From contig JAKAKF010000013.1 in the NCBI GenBank assembly GCA_021813595.1, positions 1 to 34,505 of the forward strand: DNA of 34,505 nt, given 5' to 3'. The position numbers and the translations under genes were made by a program. Under the pieces are notes generated by a model, which was given only the letters and a program-made list of their open reading frames with translations, did not search any database and was not told the DNA's origin. Below are positions 18,958 to 27,277 of the stretch, piece by piece (within the stretch, counting starts at the first letter, position 1; each line of letters begins with the position of its first letter). This DNA comes from a bacterium. Its GTDB lineage: Bacteria > SZUA-79 > Acidulodesulfobacterales > Acidulodesulfobacteraceae.

Positions 18958-20007
18958 TTATTTTAATTCGTCCGGATTTAATGATTTTCTGTTATTCTGC
19001 CATTCTACCATCCATTGCGGATATAATTTTTTCGGCATAGTAACGTTCGACAGTTTGGAAATTTCATCTTCCGTTAAATTAATCTTTACGGAACCTAAAT
19101 TGTCTTCAAGCTGAGACATCTTGTTGGCACCTACAATAACCGACGTAACGCCTTTTTGAGCCAAAAGCCAGGCAAGGGATAATTGAGCAATCGTTACGTT
19201 TTTACTTTTCGATATGCCCGTCAATACGTCTATCGCATCAAATCCCCTTTCATCAATAGGAGGAAAATTAAATTCGCTTCTTCTTGCGCCTGACGGCTTT
19301 TGATTTTGCCTTGTATATTTTCCCGTTAAAAAACCGCCGGATAAAGGAGACCATGTAAGCACCCCAAGACCTTCTTCGTTGCATAAAGGCAGAAGCTCAT
19401 GTTCTAAATCGCGTGCGGCAAGAGAATAATATGCCTGAAGAGAAACAAAGTTTGCGTAATTCTTCGCTTTTGCCAAGTATAATGCTTTCATAATATGCCG
19501 TGCCGTCCAGTTTGAAACGCCGAGATAGAGAACCTTGCCCTGCCTTACTAAATCGTTCAGGGCTTCGAGAGTTTCTTCCAATCCGCAGGACAGATCCCAG
19601 CCGTGAACCTGATAAAGGTCGATATAATCGGTTTTTAATCTTTTTAAGCTGTTATTGCACGCCTCTATAATATGTTTTCTGGAAAGACCGGCATTATTTA
19701 CGTCTCCCGTGCCGTTCATCGCCGCTTCGCTAAGCGGCGAACGAACTTTCGTCGCGATAACGAATTTTTCTCTTGGAACGTTTAAGATTTTTAATGCATT
19801 GCCTAGTATCTCTTCGGACTCTCCGAACGAATACATATCCGCCGTATCGAAAAAATTTATTCCCGATTCATATGCTTTTTTAACCATTGCATTAGCGTCT
19901 TCCTGCCCTACCGCGCCTATATTCCTGAACTTAAACCCAAAAGTCATCGTTCCTAAGCAAAGCCTCGATACTTTTAGTCCTGTATTCCCCAAATTAACGT
20001 ACTCCAT
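18958..20007 (-). CDS. Aldo/keto reductase
   Basis: NADPH-dependent carbonyl reductase of 349 residues with a TIM-barrel fold. The tetrad is visible as Asp54 and Tyr59 (NFFDTADMYS), Lys87 (IATKV) and His135 (LYQVHGWD). The cofactor region is near the C-terminal TSVIVGANKMSQLEDN. It resembles the Tas/YajO/YghZ branch; the substrate is not predictable. ATG at 20007 follows AAGGAGACTTTGT. It lies 29 bp downstream of bacterioferritin on the same strand and could be cotranscribed with it, suggesting a stress-related role. Confidence 0.93.
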   Translation of the reverse strand: MEYVNLGNTGLKVSRLCLGTMTFGFKFRNIGAVGQEDANAMVKKAYESGINFFDTADMYSFGESEEILGNALKILNVPREKFVIATKVRSPLSEAAMNGTGDVNNAGLSRKHIIEACNNSLKRLKTDYIDLYQVHGWDLSCGLEETLEALNDLVRQGKVLYLGVSNWTARHIMKALYLAKAKNYANFVSLQAYYSLAARDLEHELLPLCNEEGLGVLTWSPLSGGFLTGKYTRQNQKPSGARRSEFNFPPIDERGFDAIDVLTGISKSKNVTIAQLSLAWLLAQKGVTSVIVGANKMSQLEDNLGSVKINLTEDEISKLSNVTMPKKLYPQWMVEWQNNRKSLNPDELK

Positions 20008-20036
20008 ACAAAGTCTCCTTGCATTAAAATATTATA

Positions 20037-20504
20037 TTATTTCCGAAATGTAGAAAGATAAACGGGAAGCCCCATCTGTTCTATCTGGTCAAGATACTCC
20101 TCAAGCCTGTCTATATGTTGTTCTTCATCGTCTAAAATCGACTGCAATAAATCTTTAGTGCCGTTGTCTTTTATTTCTGCGGCAAATTTTATATCTTCGT
20201 TATAAGCTTTGATTGCGACTTCTTCTGCTTCCCTGTCGTTTTTATGCATTAATTCGACGTTAGACCCTATATGAAGTTTATTGTAATTAGACACAATCGG
20301 TATTCCTTCGAGAAATAATACCCTGCCTATTAATTTTTCGGCATGTTTCATCTCGTCTATAGCCCTTTTTTCTACTTCTTTATGCAATTCTTCATAACCC
20401 CAGTTGTCCAGCATTTCTGCATGAACCATATACTGATTTATAGCGGTTAGCTCTTCTGCAAGCCTTAAATTAAGCCTTTTAATAATTTCTTCGCTGCCTT
20501 TCAT
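20037..20504 (-). CDS. bfr: Bacterioferritin
   Basis: Haem-containing iron-storage ferritin, assembling as a 24-mer. All diagnostic residues are in register in 155 residues: ferroxidase ligands Glu18, Glu51, His54, Glu94, Glu127 and His130, and haem ligand Met52 within IDEMKHAEKLI. GGAGGCAAAG precedes the ATG. The upstream region holds an extended -10 element. Its products together with the nearby CDGSH protein and metal transporter point to active iron handling in this neighbourhood. Confidence 0.97.
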   Translation of the reverse strand: MKGSEEIIKRLNLRLAEELTAINQYMVHAEMLDNWGYEELHKEVEKRAIDEMKHAEKLIGRVLFLEGIPIVSNYNKLHIGSNVELMHKNDREAEEVAIKAYNEDIKFAAEIKDNGTKDLLQSILDDEEQHIDRLEEYLDQIEQMGLPVYLSTFRK

Positions 20505-20559
20505 AAACTTTGCCTCCTGAATTTTAAAATATTTTATTTATTTTCCGGTTTGTATATTA

Positions 20560-20568
20560 ATTATATCA
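20560..20568 (-). promoter_or_regulatory. Extended -10 of the bfr promoter
   Basis: TGATATAAT on the minus strand, 55 bases upstream of the bfr start. The -35 region is poor, as is usual for extended -10 promoters. A TATAAT on the plus strand at 20591-20596 may serve nfo in the same 137-bp divergent gap. Confidence 0.5.
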
Positions 20569-20641
20569 TACAAAAATAATCCGTCCGGGGTATAATAGAT
20601 AACAAGTTTAAATTAATTGCGAAAAAGGATTATATATATTT

Positions 20642-21487
20642 ATGCATATGGTTTTAGGCGCTCACGTTTCAGTTGCCGGAGGACTTAAAAATGCCTGTAT
20701 TTCCGCAGAAAATACTGGTTCGACGGCTATACAGATATTTACCAAGAGCCAATTAAGATGGCAGGCTAAAGAATTGAATGTCAATGAAATTAAAGATTTT
20801 AAAGAATGCGCAGCCGCTCAAAAATTAATAGTTTTGTCGCACCTTTCATATCTGGTAAATCTTGGAAGTTCTGACGAAGATATAACGAAAAAGTCGTTGA
20901 ACGCCTTTATCTGCGAAATTAATAGATGCAGTATGCTCGGCATTAAATATTTAATATTCCATCCCGGATCTAATAAAAATTTAACGGAAGAAGAAACTAT
21001 TAATAAAATTGCCGAAAATTTGAATATAATTTTAAGTAAAACTAAGGATTTTAAAAACGTAATTTTAGTAATAGAAACTACTGCCGGACAGGGAAACCAG
21101 ATAGGTTACAAACCGGAACATATTGCCGAAATTATTAAACTGTCCAATAATTCTGAAAGACTCGGCGTTTGTATAGATACTTGCCATATTTTTGCCGCCG
21201 GATACGACATAAGAACGTCCGACGCTTACGATAATTTTATGAAATACTTTGATAAGATAATAGGATTTAATAAATTATACGCCTTTCACCTGAACGATTC
21301 CCTCAAACCTTTAGGATTAAAAATCGACCGTCACGCTCCTATAGGAAAAGGCTATATAGGACTTGAAGCATTCAGATTTATTTTAAACGATAAAAGGCTT
21401 GAAAACATTCCGCTCATAATAGAAACCCCGGGCGGCGACAAAGAACATAAGGCGGATTTGGATACTTTAAAAAATCTTATCGGTTAA
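20642..21487 (+). CDS. nfo: Endonuclease IV (AP endonuclease)
   Basis: Base-excision repair enzyme that nicks at abasic sites, using three zinc ions. In 281 residues the zinc ligands line up as His67, His107, Glu145, Asp179, His182, His216, Asp229, His231 and Glu261; recognisable motifs are [37 protein letters not shown] and IETPGG. The start at 20642 ([10 protein letters not shown]) has AAGGA upstream at a rather long distance; ATG at 20648 is the alternative. The end overlaps the convergent hldD by 11 bp, leaving no room for a separate terminator. Confidence 0.97.
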   Translation: MHMVLGAHVSVAGGLKNACISAENTGSTAIQIFTKSQLRWQAKELNVNEIKDFKECAAAQKLIVLSHLSYLVNLGSSDEDITKKSLNAFICEINRCSMLGIKYLIFHPGSNKNLTEEETINKIAENLNIILSKTKDFKNVILVIETTAGQGNQIGYKPEHIAEIIKLSNNSERLGVCIDTCHIFAAGYDIRTSDAYDNFMKYFDKIIGFNKLYAFHLNDSLKPLGLKIDRHAPIGKGYIGLEAFRFILNDKRLENIPLIIETPGGDKEHKADLDTLKNLIG

Positions 21488-22421
21488 GCCAGCCTAAATA
21501 TTTTTTTACCCCTTCTTCGACCGGCGTAAAGTTTTCTTTATATCCGATGTTTCTTAATGCCGCTATATCCGCTTCGGTAAAGCTTTGATAGGCGCCTTTA
21601 AGGTGCTCCGGAAACTTAACGTATTCCAGAGAGCCTTTCCCGTGATATTTTATTACGGCGTTTGCAACGTCGTTAAACGACCTCGCATTACCCGTACCTA
21701 TGTTAAATATTCCGGATTTTGAAGGATTGTCCATAAACCATAAGTTAATCTTTGCGCAGTCTTCGACGTAAACAAAATCGCGTCTCTGCTCTCCGTTGCC
21801 GTAACCGTCTGTCCCCTCAAAAAGCTTTGCTTTTCCTGTTGCAATTATCTGGTTGTTAAAATGATATGCGACGCTCGACATAGTGCCTTTATGAGATTCC
21901 CGCGGACCGTAAACGTTAAAATATCTAAACCCAGCTATTTGATACTTCGCACTTTTAATTACGCTCCTGACGAACTGGTCGAACTGAAACTTTGAATAAG
22001 CGTACATATTTATCGGAAGCTCGCACTCTCTTTTTTCCGTAAACCCTTTTTTGCCGAGTCCGTAAACCGAAGCCGAAGAGGCATAAATATATTGGGCTTC
22101 ATTTTCCTGACACCATTTTAAAAGCTCTTTGGAATACTCGAAATTATTCCTCATTATAAATTTCCCGTCCCATTCGGTAGTCGAAGAACAAGCGCCTTCA
22201 TGAAAAATTGCCGTTATCTTTCCAAAATCGTAATTTGATTTGATTCGTTCAATAAAATCTTCCCTGTCCATATAGTCTAAAATATCAAGATCGTGAAGAT
22301 TATACATTTTTTTTCCGTTAGTTAAATTATCTACGACCAATATATTGGACTCGCCTCTTTTATTGAGTTCCTCTATAATGTTAGATCCTATAAATCCCGC
22401 ACCGCCGGTAACTACTATCAT
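21477..22421 (-). CDS. hldD: ADP-L-glycero-D-manno-heptose-6-epimerase
   Basis: Last enzyme of ADP-heptose synthesis for the LPS inner core. The 314-residue short-chain dehydrogenase fold has the NAD(P) motif [10 protein letters not shown] at 5-14, the family-specific [14 protein letters not shown], Ser116 and the catalytic pair Tyr140/Lys144 ([11 protein letters not shown]), and [16 protein letters not shown]. This supports a Gram-negative outer membrane. No other heptose gene is in the window. AAGGAGCGCATTTAC precedes the ATG. Confidence 0.96.
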   Translation of the reverse strand: MIVVTGGAGFIGSNIIEELNKRGESNILVVDNLTNGKKMYNLHDLDILDYMDREDFIERIKSNYDFGKITAIFHEGACSSTTEWDGKFIMRNNFEYSKELLKWCQENEAQYIYASSASVYGLGKKGFTEKRECELPINMYAYSKFQFDQFVRSVIKSAKYQIAGFRYFNVYGPRESHKGTMSSVAYHFNNQIIATGKAKLFEGTDGYGNGEQRRDFVYVEDCAKINLWFMDNPSKSGIFNIGTGNARSFNDVANAVIKYHGKGSLEYVKFPEHLKGAYQSFTEADIAALRNIGYKENFTPVEEGVKKYLGWLNR

Positions 22422-22485
22422 GTAAATGCGCTCCTTTTATATACGATTTTAATACGATTATTAAAAAAATATGCGATTTTTATTT

Positions 22486-23061
22486 TTAATTGACGTCTAT
22501 ATTAGATTTTCTGTTCCACATATAATAAAAATTGCGCAGCGCAATTTTTATTTCGCTTTTGTTAGTAATATACGTAGCATTGTTGTCTTGATTTTCCGAC
22601 GGACCGCAATTTCCTCCGTAGCATGATGCTCCCTCCGCCGAAGGCGACCAGTTAGCCGAACCCTCCCTAAATACGACGCCGGGTATGATAAATATTTTTT
22701 CATGCATTATATTCCAAAACCCTCTGTCTCTTTTTGCTTTTATAAAAATATTTTTTATGTTTTTAAGCATATAAGTTCTGTCTGTTTTGTCTTTCATCTG
22801 TAAATCGTCCCTATAAATATAAATCTTAACCCCTCTATGCGCAAGATATATTAAATCTTTTGCAATTTTATAATCGGTGAAAGAAAACATTGCGATATAT
22901 AATCTCTTGGAAATCAAAGATTTATTTAACCAATGTATGTCTATATTTTGAAGATTATATCTCGGAGAAAAATAAGTTACGGTCTTGGCGTTAGCCGATA
23001 AAGGCATTACAAAACAGCTCAAAAAAATAAAAATTAACGCTGTCCGTACAACTGATTTCAT
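22486..23061 (-). CDS. Secreted phospholipase D-like protein with an altered HKD motif
   Basis: A 191-residue protein with a signal peptide (hydrophobic to about residue 20, likely cut after SANA). It resembles the single-domain Nuc/PLD endonuclease family: YIAMFSFTDYKIAKDLIYLAHRG, then MHEKIFIIPGVVFREGSANWS. The catalytic HxKx4D reads His120, Lys122, but the Asp position is Pro127, where relatives have Asp. The downstream QDNNATYI matches the usual ENN region. Activity is therefore doubtful or altered. The start is taken at ATG 23061, which has TTGAGG upstream; an in-frame TTG at 23073 is less likely. Four cysteines in the second half could form disulphides. It is not obviously in an operon. 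Confidence 0.8.
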   Translation of the reverse strand: MKSVVRTALIFIFLSCFVMPLSANAKTVTYFSPRYNLQNIDIHWLNKSLISKRLYIAMFSFTDYKIAKDLIYLAHRGVKIYIYRDDLQMKDKTDRTYMLKNIKNIFIKAKRDRGFWNIMHEKIFIIPGVVFREGSANWSPSAEGASCYGGNCGPSENQDNNATYITNKSEIKIALRNFYYMWNRKSNIDVN

Positions 23062-23176
23062 AAAAGGCCTCAATCTTAATTAATATGACTACTTATAAAT
23101 AAATTTATTAAAAATTTTTATTATTATAATATAGACGAAATTCGTATGCAACAGATATAAGTTTAGGTGCTGCCGA

Positions 23177-24115
23177 CTAAATATTTATTTTTTCTATTTT
23201 TATTTCTTTTACGATATTATCGACAAGATCCATTGTAAACAGCTCTGTCCCCGGCATCTGCACCGTTGCCGTACCGCAAGCTATTCCAAGTTTTAGGGAA
23301 TCTTCGGCGCTGCCTCCGTTTGCGATAACGCTCAAAATACCGGCAACCATAGAATCTCCTGCTCCTACTCTCGACACCACGGGAACTTCCGGAGACGCAC
23401 CGTACATAACGCCTTCTTTTGAGGCTAATATCGCTCCTTTATGCCCTATAGATATGAATACGTATTCTATGCCGTAATTATGCAACTCTTTTGCCGCAGC
23501 GGCAATATCATTCACAGAATCAAGATTTCTTTTGACTAACCTTTCAAGTTCATGTATATTCGGCTTTATTATATAAGGCTTAGATTTTACCGCGCTGTTC
23601 AATAAGGCGCCGTCTGCATCTACTAAGCATTTTATGCCAGCGTTTTTCAAGCGCATACATAATATGCTGTATATGTCATGGGTTATATTTAAAGGAGGGG
23701 AGCCTGTAAGCACGGCAAAACCGTCTTTTGAATAAGCGTATAGTTCTTTTTCCAGTTTATCGAGAACCGACGCGCTCATAGCGGGACCCATGCCGTTTAT
23801 CTCATATTGCGAAACAGGGTCGCTTTGCTGAATAACGCAATTTATCCTTGTTTCGCCTTCCTCCCATATAAAATGTGGGTCGTCTAACTCGTTTCTTAGA
23901 ATATCCGCTATAAGAGTTCCTATTTTTCCGGCTAAAACACAGCAAGTCGTAGCCTTTGTTTTAAGTCTTTTAAATGCCCTGCCCACATTTATTCCGTTTC
24001 CGCCCGGATCAAACCTTGTTTCAAACGAATGAATTTTTTCGTCGTCGACTAACTTTTGAATTTTATATGTAACGTCTAATGCGGGATTTAGAGATAATAC
24101 GGCTATATTAGCCAA
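23177..24115 (-). CDS. PfkB-family sugar kinase, probably 1-phosphofructokinase/6-phosphofructokinase type
   Basis: A 312-residue ribokinase-fold enzyme of the FruK/LacC/PfkB branch: LNPALDVTY at the start, GGNGINVGR at 38-46 (substrate binding), LTGSPP, KPNIHEL at 184-190 and RVGAGDSMVAG with catalytic Asp254. It transfers phosphate from ATP to a phosphorylated hexose. The exact substrate (fructose-1-P, fructose-6-P or tagatose-6-P) cannot be told from sequence, and there is no PTS or fructose operon alongside. GGAGGAATTA precedes the ATG. It stands alone, divergent from the DUF134 gene. Confidence 0.9.
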   Translation of the reverse strand: MANIAVLSLNPALDVTYKIQKLVDDEKIHSFETRFDPGGNGINVGRAFKRLKTKATTCCVLAGKIGTLIADILRNELDDPHFIWEEGETRINCVIQQSDPVSQYEINGMGPAMSASVLDKLEKELYAYSKDGFAVLTGSPPLNITHDIYSILCMRLKNAGIKCLVDADGALLNSAVKSKPYIIKPNIHELERLVKRNLDSVNDIAAAAKELHNYGIEYVFISIGHKGAILASKEGVMYGASPEVPVVSRVGAGDSMVAGILSVIANGGSAEDSLKLGIACGTATVQMPGTELFTMDLVDNIVKEIKIEKINI

Positions 24116-24195
24116 TTAATTCCTCCTATATAAAAGATTCACCGACTTATTATACCAATAAATTTAAGAATAAAAAATATAATTTCAAAAATATA

Positions 24196-24224
24196 TTGAC
24201 ATTCATATATATTTATTTTAATAT
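24196..24224 (+). promoter_or_regulatory. Promoter of the DUF134 gene
   Basis: Near-consensus sigma-70 promoter: TTGACA (24196-24201), 17-base spacer, TAATAT (24219-24224). Transcription would begin near 24231, which argues for the ATG at 24271 rather than the in-frame TTG at 24232 as the start of the downstream gene. Confidence 0.75.
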
Positions 24225-24270
24225 ATAGTTATTGGCATATGCTAATAATAAAATTAAAAATGAAATAAAT

Positions 24271-24726
24271 ATGAGACCTTATAAGTGCCGAAGAATTGAG
24301 AAAGAGCCGGAAATAAAATTTTTTAAACCGAACGGAATTCCGGCAAAATTTTTGGAGAAAGTAGTTTTGACGGTCGATGAATTCGAAGCGGTAAGGCTAG
24401 CTGATTTAAACGGCCTGTATCAGGAAGAAGCGGCGGAGAAGATGAGCATATCAAGACAGACGTTCGGAAATATTATAGCTTCCGCTCGCCGAAAAATAGC
24501 GGATTGCTTAGTTAATGCTAAAGCTCTTAAAATAGAAGGAGGTGAGATAGAAATGAAACGAAACTTTTTTTGTTCAAACTGCAACGGTACTTGGAATGAG
24601 CCGTTTGGAACCGGCAGGCCTGAAAAGTGTCCGAAATGCGGAGATAAAAACTTTCGCAGGGTTAACGATAGAAACGAAAAATGCGGACATGGAAGAAAGG
24701 GACGCCGTTGCGCAAACGGAAATTAA
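24271..24726 (+). CDS. DUF134 family DNA-binding protein with C-terminal zinc ribbon
   Basis: 151 residues beginning MRPYKCRRIEKEPE. The N-terminal half is a DUF134 helix-turn-helix domain: LTVDEFEAVRLADLNGLYQE followed by AAEKMSISRQTFGNII, resembling sigma-factor region 4. The C-terminal part has two CxxC pairs (CSNCNGTW and CPKCGDKNF), a probable zinc ribbon, and a basic tail with two further cysteines. DUF134 genes are typically next to NifX/NifB-type genes, as here. It probably regulates its partner in response to metal or redox state; that is inference. A TTG at 24232 is in frame but sits at the transcription start. Confidence 0.88.
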   Translation: MRPYKCRRIEKEPEIKFFKPNGIPAKFLEKVVLTVDEFEAVRLADLNGLYQEEAAEKMSISRQTFGNIIASARRKIADCLVNAKALKIEGGEIEMKRNFFCSNCNGTWNEPFGTGRPEKCPKCGDKNFRRVNDRNEKCGHGRKGRRCANGN

Positions 24727-24781
24727 TAGATAATAAAAAATACTTTAATTTAATTTTTTAATTTTAACAAGGAGATAAACT

Positions 24782-25162
24782 ATGAGATTATGTATCCCGA
24801 CGGTAAATTTTGAAGCCCAAAAAATAAGCAAACATTTTGGAAGCGCCCCTTATTTTTTTATATACGATACTGAAACGGAAACTTCCGAAGTTATTGCAAA
24901 TTCAAATAAAAATCACGAACACAATATGTGCAACCCTGTAGGCGCTTTAGCCGGCAAAAACGTAGATACGGTCGTTTGTTTCGGCATAGGGGAAGGAGCT
25001 ATAAGAAATTTGGAAAGAAACGGAATAAAGGTTTATAAAACCGATAAAAGTTTAATTTCGGATATTCTTACGGACAGTAAGGTAAATAATTTTTCGACTT
25101 TCGAATCCGGACATACCTGCTCTTCGCACGAACATCACCATAATGCAGGCTGTTCTCATTAA
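24782..25162 (+). CDS. NifX/NafY-type dinitrogenase iron-molybdenum cofactor domain protein with His-rich tail
   Basis: 126 residues: MRLCIPTVNFEAQKISKHFGSAPYF opens the NifX/NafY/NifB-C domain fold, with VCFGIGEGAIRNLERNGIKVY as the conserved core. The last 18 residues (about 109-126) are rich in His and Cys (SSHEHHHNAGCSH), a likely metal-binding tail. No nitrogenase structural genes are nearby, and many such proteins occur in non-diazotrophs, so a general iron-sulfur or metal-carrier role is likelier than FeMo-co assembly. AAGGAGATAAACT precedes the ATG. It is in the same direction as the DUF134 gene, 55 bp after it. Confidence 0.9.
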   Translation: MRLCIPTVNFEAQKISKHFGSAPYFFIYDTETETSEVIANSNKNHEHNMCNPVGALAGKNVDTVVCFGIGEGAIRNLERNGIKVYKTDKSLISDILTDSKVNNFSTFESGHTCSSHEHHHNAGCSH

Positions 25163-25171
25163 AGAAAAATT

Positions 25172-25215
25172 TATTCCGTTATATATGTTTCACGTGAAAC
25201 ATATATAACGGAATA
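25172..25215. promoter_or_regulatory. parS: Second parS site inside a 44-bp perfect palindrome
   Basis: TGTTTCACGTGAAACA at 25186-25201 matches the parS consensus exactly; perfect symmetry extends to 22-bp arms (25172-25193 and 25194-25215). It fills the gap between two convergent genes about 10 kb from the first parS, so it may double as a bidirectional terminator. Confidence 0.96.
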
Positions 25216-25221
25216 TCGTAA

Positions 25222-26250
25222 TTATGAAACTTTTAAAACTTTTGCGCCTTCAATTTTTTTATTTTTGACTTCGTATAAAGCGGTATTTGCATCATTTAAA
25301 TCATAAATTTGAAATTCCGGTTTTATATTAAATCTTGCCGCAATTTCCAAAACCTCTTTAATATCCGCAAATGCAACGTTGGCAACCGATTTTATTTCCT
25401 TTTCCATCCATAAATCACGCGCATAATCGATATTTAATATATAATCTTTGTCTGAATCTTCTTTTCTTATATTATTTATAACAAGTCGACCGCCTGGTTT
25501 TATATTTTTCATAATTTCTATTACCGGCATCCAGACCGGAGTGGTATCTATAACCGCATGTAATTTTTCCGGCGGAATATCTTTAATATCTCCGCTCCAG
25601 TATGAGCCTAACCGTAAGGCAAGTTTTCTTTCGTTTTCGGATCTTGCAAAAACAAAAAATTTAGAATCCGGAAAAATGGCTTTGGCTATCTTAAGGACTA
25701 AATGATTGGAAGCTCCGAATCCGAGAAAACCTAAATTCATTCCGTTTTTAATTCCCGAAAGTTTTAAAGCCCTATACCCTACGGCGCCTGCGCATAAAAG
25801 CGGAGCAACCTCTTCATCCGTAAAACTTTCCGGTATAATTGCGGCATAGTTCTCGTTTATCTTAGTATATTCCGCATAACCGCCGTTCACGTCTTTACCT
25901 GTAGCGACAAAATTGACGCATAAGTTTTCAAACCCGCTTTTACAATATTCGCATTTTCCGCAAGCAGAATTAATCCAGCCTATCCCAACCCTGTCTCCTA
26001 TCCTAAGTTTATTTACTTCGCTGCCGGTCTCAATTACTCTGCCGACTATCTGATGTCCGGGAATAACAGGAAGATTAATAGGTTGTATTCTTCCTTCTAT
26101 TTCGTCTAATTCGGTATGGCAGACCGCGCAGGCATTAATCTTAACTAAAACTTCATTTTTATTAATTTTAGGAATTTCTGTTTCTGCCGCAATTAGAGGC
26201 GTTTTATTTATTTTTAAATCCGATATTTTTGTTAACATCATCGATTTCAT
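25222..26250 (-). CDS. Zinc-dependent alcohol dehydrogenase
   Basis: 342-residue medium-chain dehydrogenase. Catalytic zinc ligands are Cys44 (AVCHTELDEIEG), His66 (PGHQIVG) and probably Cys153; the structural zinc is held by Cys97, Cys100, Cys103 and Cys111 (CGKCEYCKSGFENLC). The nucleotide-binding stretch LGFLGFGASNH is the place of the usual GxGxxG. It resembles the AdhA-like alcohol/aldehyde dehydrogenase branch. GAGGTAAATACTACT precedes the ATG. A 44-codon gene lies 17 bp upstream in the same direction, and the shared promoter carries a symmetrical operator. Confidence 0.93.
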   Translation of the reverse strand: MKSMMLTKISDLKINKTPLIAAETEIPKINKNEVLVKINACAVCHTELDEIEGRIQPINLPVIPGHQIVGRVIETGSEVNKLRIGDRVGIGWINSACGKCEYCKSGFENLCVNFVATGKDVNGGYAEYTKINENYAAIIPESFTDEEVAPLLCAGAVGYRALKLSGIKNGMNLGFLGFGASNHLVLKIAKAIFPDSKFFVFARSENERKLALRLGSYWSGDIKDIPPEKLHAVIDTTPVWMPVIEIMKNIKPGGRLVINNIRKEDSDKDYILNIDYARDLWMEKEIKSVANVAFADIKEVLEIAARFNIKPEFQIYDLNDANTALYEVKNKKIEGAKVLKVS

Positions 26251-26267
26251 AGTAGTATTTACCTCAT

Positions 26268-26402
26268 TTATCTATAAGCTTGAGTTAATCTTAAATCCAT
26301 TACTTTTTTATCATCCTCTTTAATTTTTAAGACTAATTCATATTCTTTATCTTTAATATTAATTATTTTATAAAATTTTTTTGCGGCAGTAACGCTTTCC
26401 AT
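26268..26402 (-). CDS. Small 44-residue protein upstream of the alcohol dehydrogenase
   Basis: The frame starts at ATG 26402-26400 behind a very strong ribosome binding site (AAGGAGGAG, about four bases before the ATG) and ends with TAA at 26270-26268. The product begins MESVTAAKKFYKIINIKDKE and is rich in Lys, Asp and Glu with no membrane segment, signal peptide or cysteine. I do not recognise a family. The strong ribosome binding site, the operon position 17 bp before the dehydrogenase and lysine-rich codon use like the neighbours favour a real gene, either a small protein or a translated leader. Confidence 0.6.
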   Translation of the reverse strand: MESVTAAKKFYKIINIKDKEYELVLKIKEDDKKVMDLRLTQAYR

Positions 26403-26422
26403 AACTCCTCCTTTTCGCATAT

Positions 26423-26474
26423 ATTATGTGATATTCTATATATAATTAAATATCACATAATTTTAGTTTGTCAA
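26423..26474 (-). promoter_or_regulatory. Promoter with symmetrical operator for the small gene and alcohol dehydrogenase
   Basis: A perfect 13-bp inverted repeat, ATTATGTGATATT (26423-26435) and AATATCACATAAT (26449-26461), separated by 13 bases. On the minus strand TTGACA lies at 26474-26469 and a TATTTAAT-like -10 falls in or beside the first arm, so a bound repressor would cover the promoter. The half site TGTGATATT looks like a regulator box, but its protein is unknown. Confidence 0.6.
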
Positions 26475-26542
26475 TTAACATACATAATTAATATGAGCCA
26501 TATGGAATTTTGACATTTATTTTTATTTTTTGCTTTTTACGT

Positions 26543-26570
26543 TTGACTTTAATATTTATAGTCGTATACT
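26543..26570 (+). promoter_or_regulatory. Promoter of the alpha/beta hydrolase gene
   Basis: TTGACT (26543-26548), 16-base spacer, TATACT (26565-26570), with the start codon about 40 bases further on at 26613. Confidence 0.55.
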
Positions 26571-26612
26571 TTAAGTAAAGGTTTATGTTTTTTTAAATTC
26601 GGTGAATATGCC

Positions 26613-27275
26613 ATGAAAAATAATGATTCGCAACCGATAACAAAAGAGATTTTAATTCATATAAACGGTAAAAATATATACGGTAATTTAAAAATTCCCA
26701 AAAAAGCCGAGGGGTTGGTTATTTTTGCCCACGGGAGCGGGAGCGGCAGGTTCAGCACGAGGAATAATTATGTGGCAGGCATTTTAAACAAAAATAATCT
26801 CGGCACGCTCCTCTTTGACCTTCTTACCGCAGAAGAGGAAAAAATCGATAATTATACGGCGGAATACAGGTTCAATATAGAACTTCTTGCAAATAGGCTT
26901 ATCGACGTTACGGATTGGCTGGTTAAAGAACCGTCCTTAAAGGGTCTAAAATTAGGTTATTTCGGGGCAAGCACCGGAGCCGCGGCGGCTCTAATCGCAG
27001 CTGCAAAAAGACCAAGCATTATTTATGCCGTCGTTTCAAGGGGCGGCCGTCCAGACCTTGCCATGGAGAGTTTACCTGAGGTTAAGGCGCCGACGCTGTT
27101 AATAGTCGGAGGGAACGACTTTGAGGTTATCGAATTAAATAGAACCGCTTATAAAAATATTCCGGCAAAAAAGAAACTTGAAATTATACCGGGAGCTACT
27201 CATCTTTTTGAAGAACCGGGGGCGCTGGAAGAAGTTGCCCGCCTTAGCGCAGAATGGTTCTTAAAATACTTATAA
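26613..27275 (+). CDS. Alpha/beta hydrolase of the dienelactone-hydrolase-like group
   Basis: 220 residues with a complete catalytic triad: Ser120 in the nucleophile elbow GYFGASTGAA, Asp169 in LLIVGGNDFEV and His197 in GATHLFEE. The oxyanion region is FAHGSGSGRFSTRNN. Close relatives are often fused to or next to phosphoribosyltransferase domains, but none is here. No signal peptide, so cytoplasmic; substrate unknown. The stop lies two bases from the convergent pabB stop. Confidence 0.92.
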   Translation: MKNNDSQPITKEILIHINGKNIYGNLKIPKKAEGLVIFAHGSGSGRFSTRNNYVAGILNKNNLGTLLFDLLTAEEEKIDNYTAEYRFNIELLANRLIDVTDWLVKEPSLKGLKLGYFGASTGAAAALIAAAKRPSIIYAVVSRGGRPDLAMESLPEVKAPTLLIVGGNDFEVIELNRTAYKNIPAKKKLEIIPGATHLFEEPGALEEVARLSAEWFLKYL

Positions 27276-27277
27276 TC

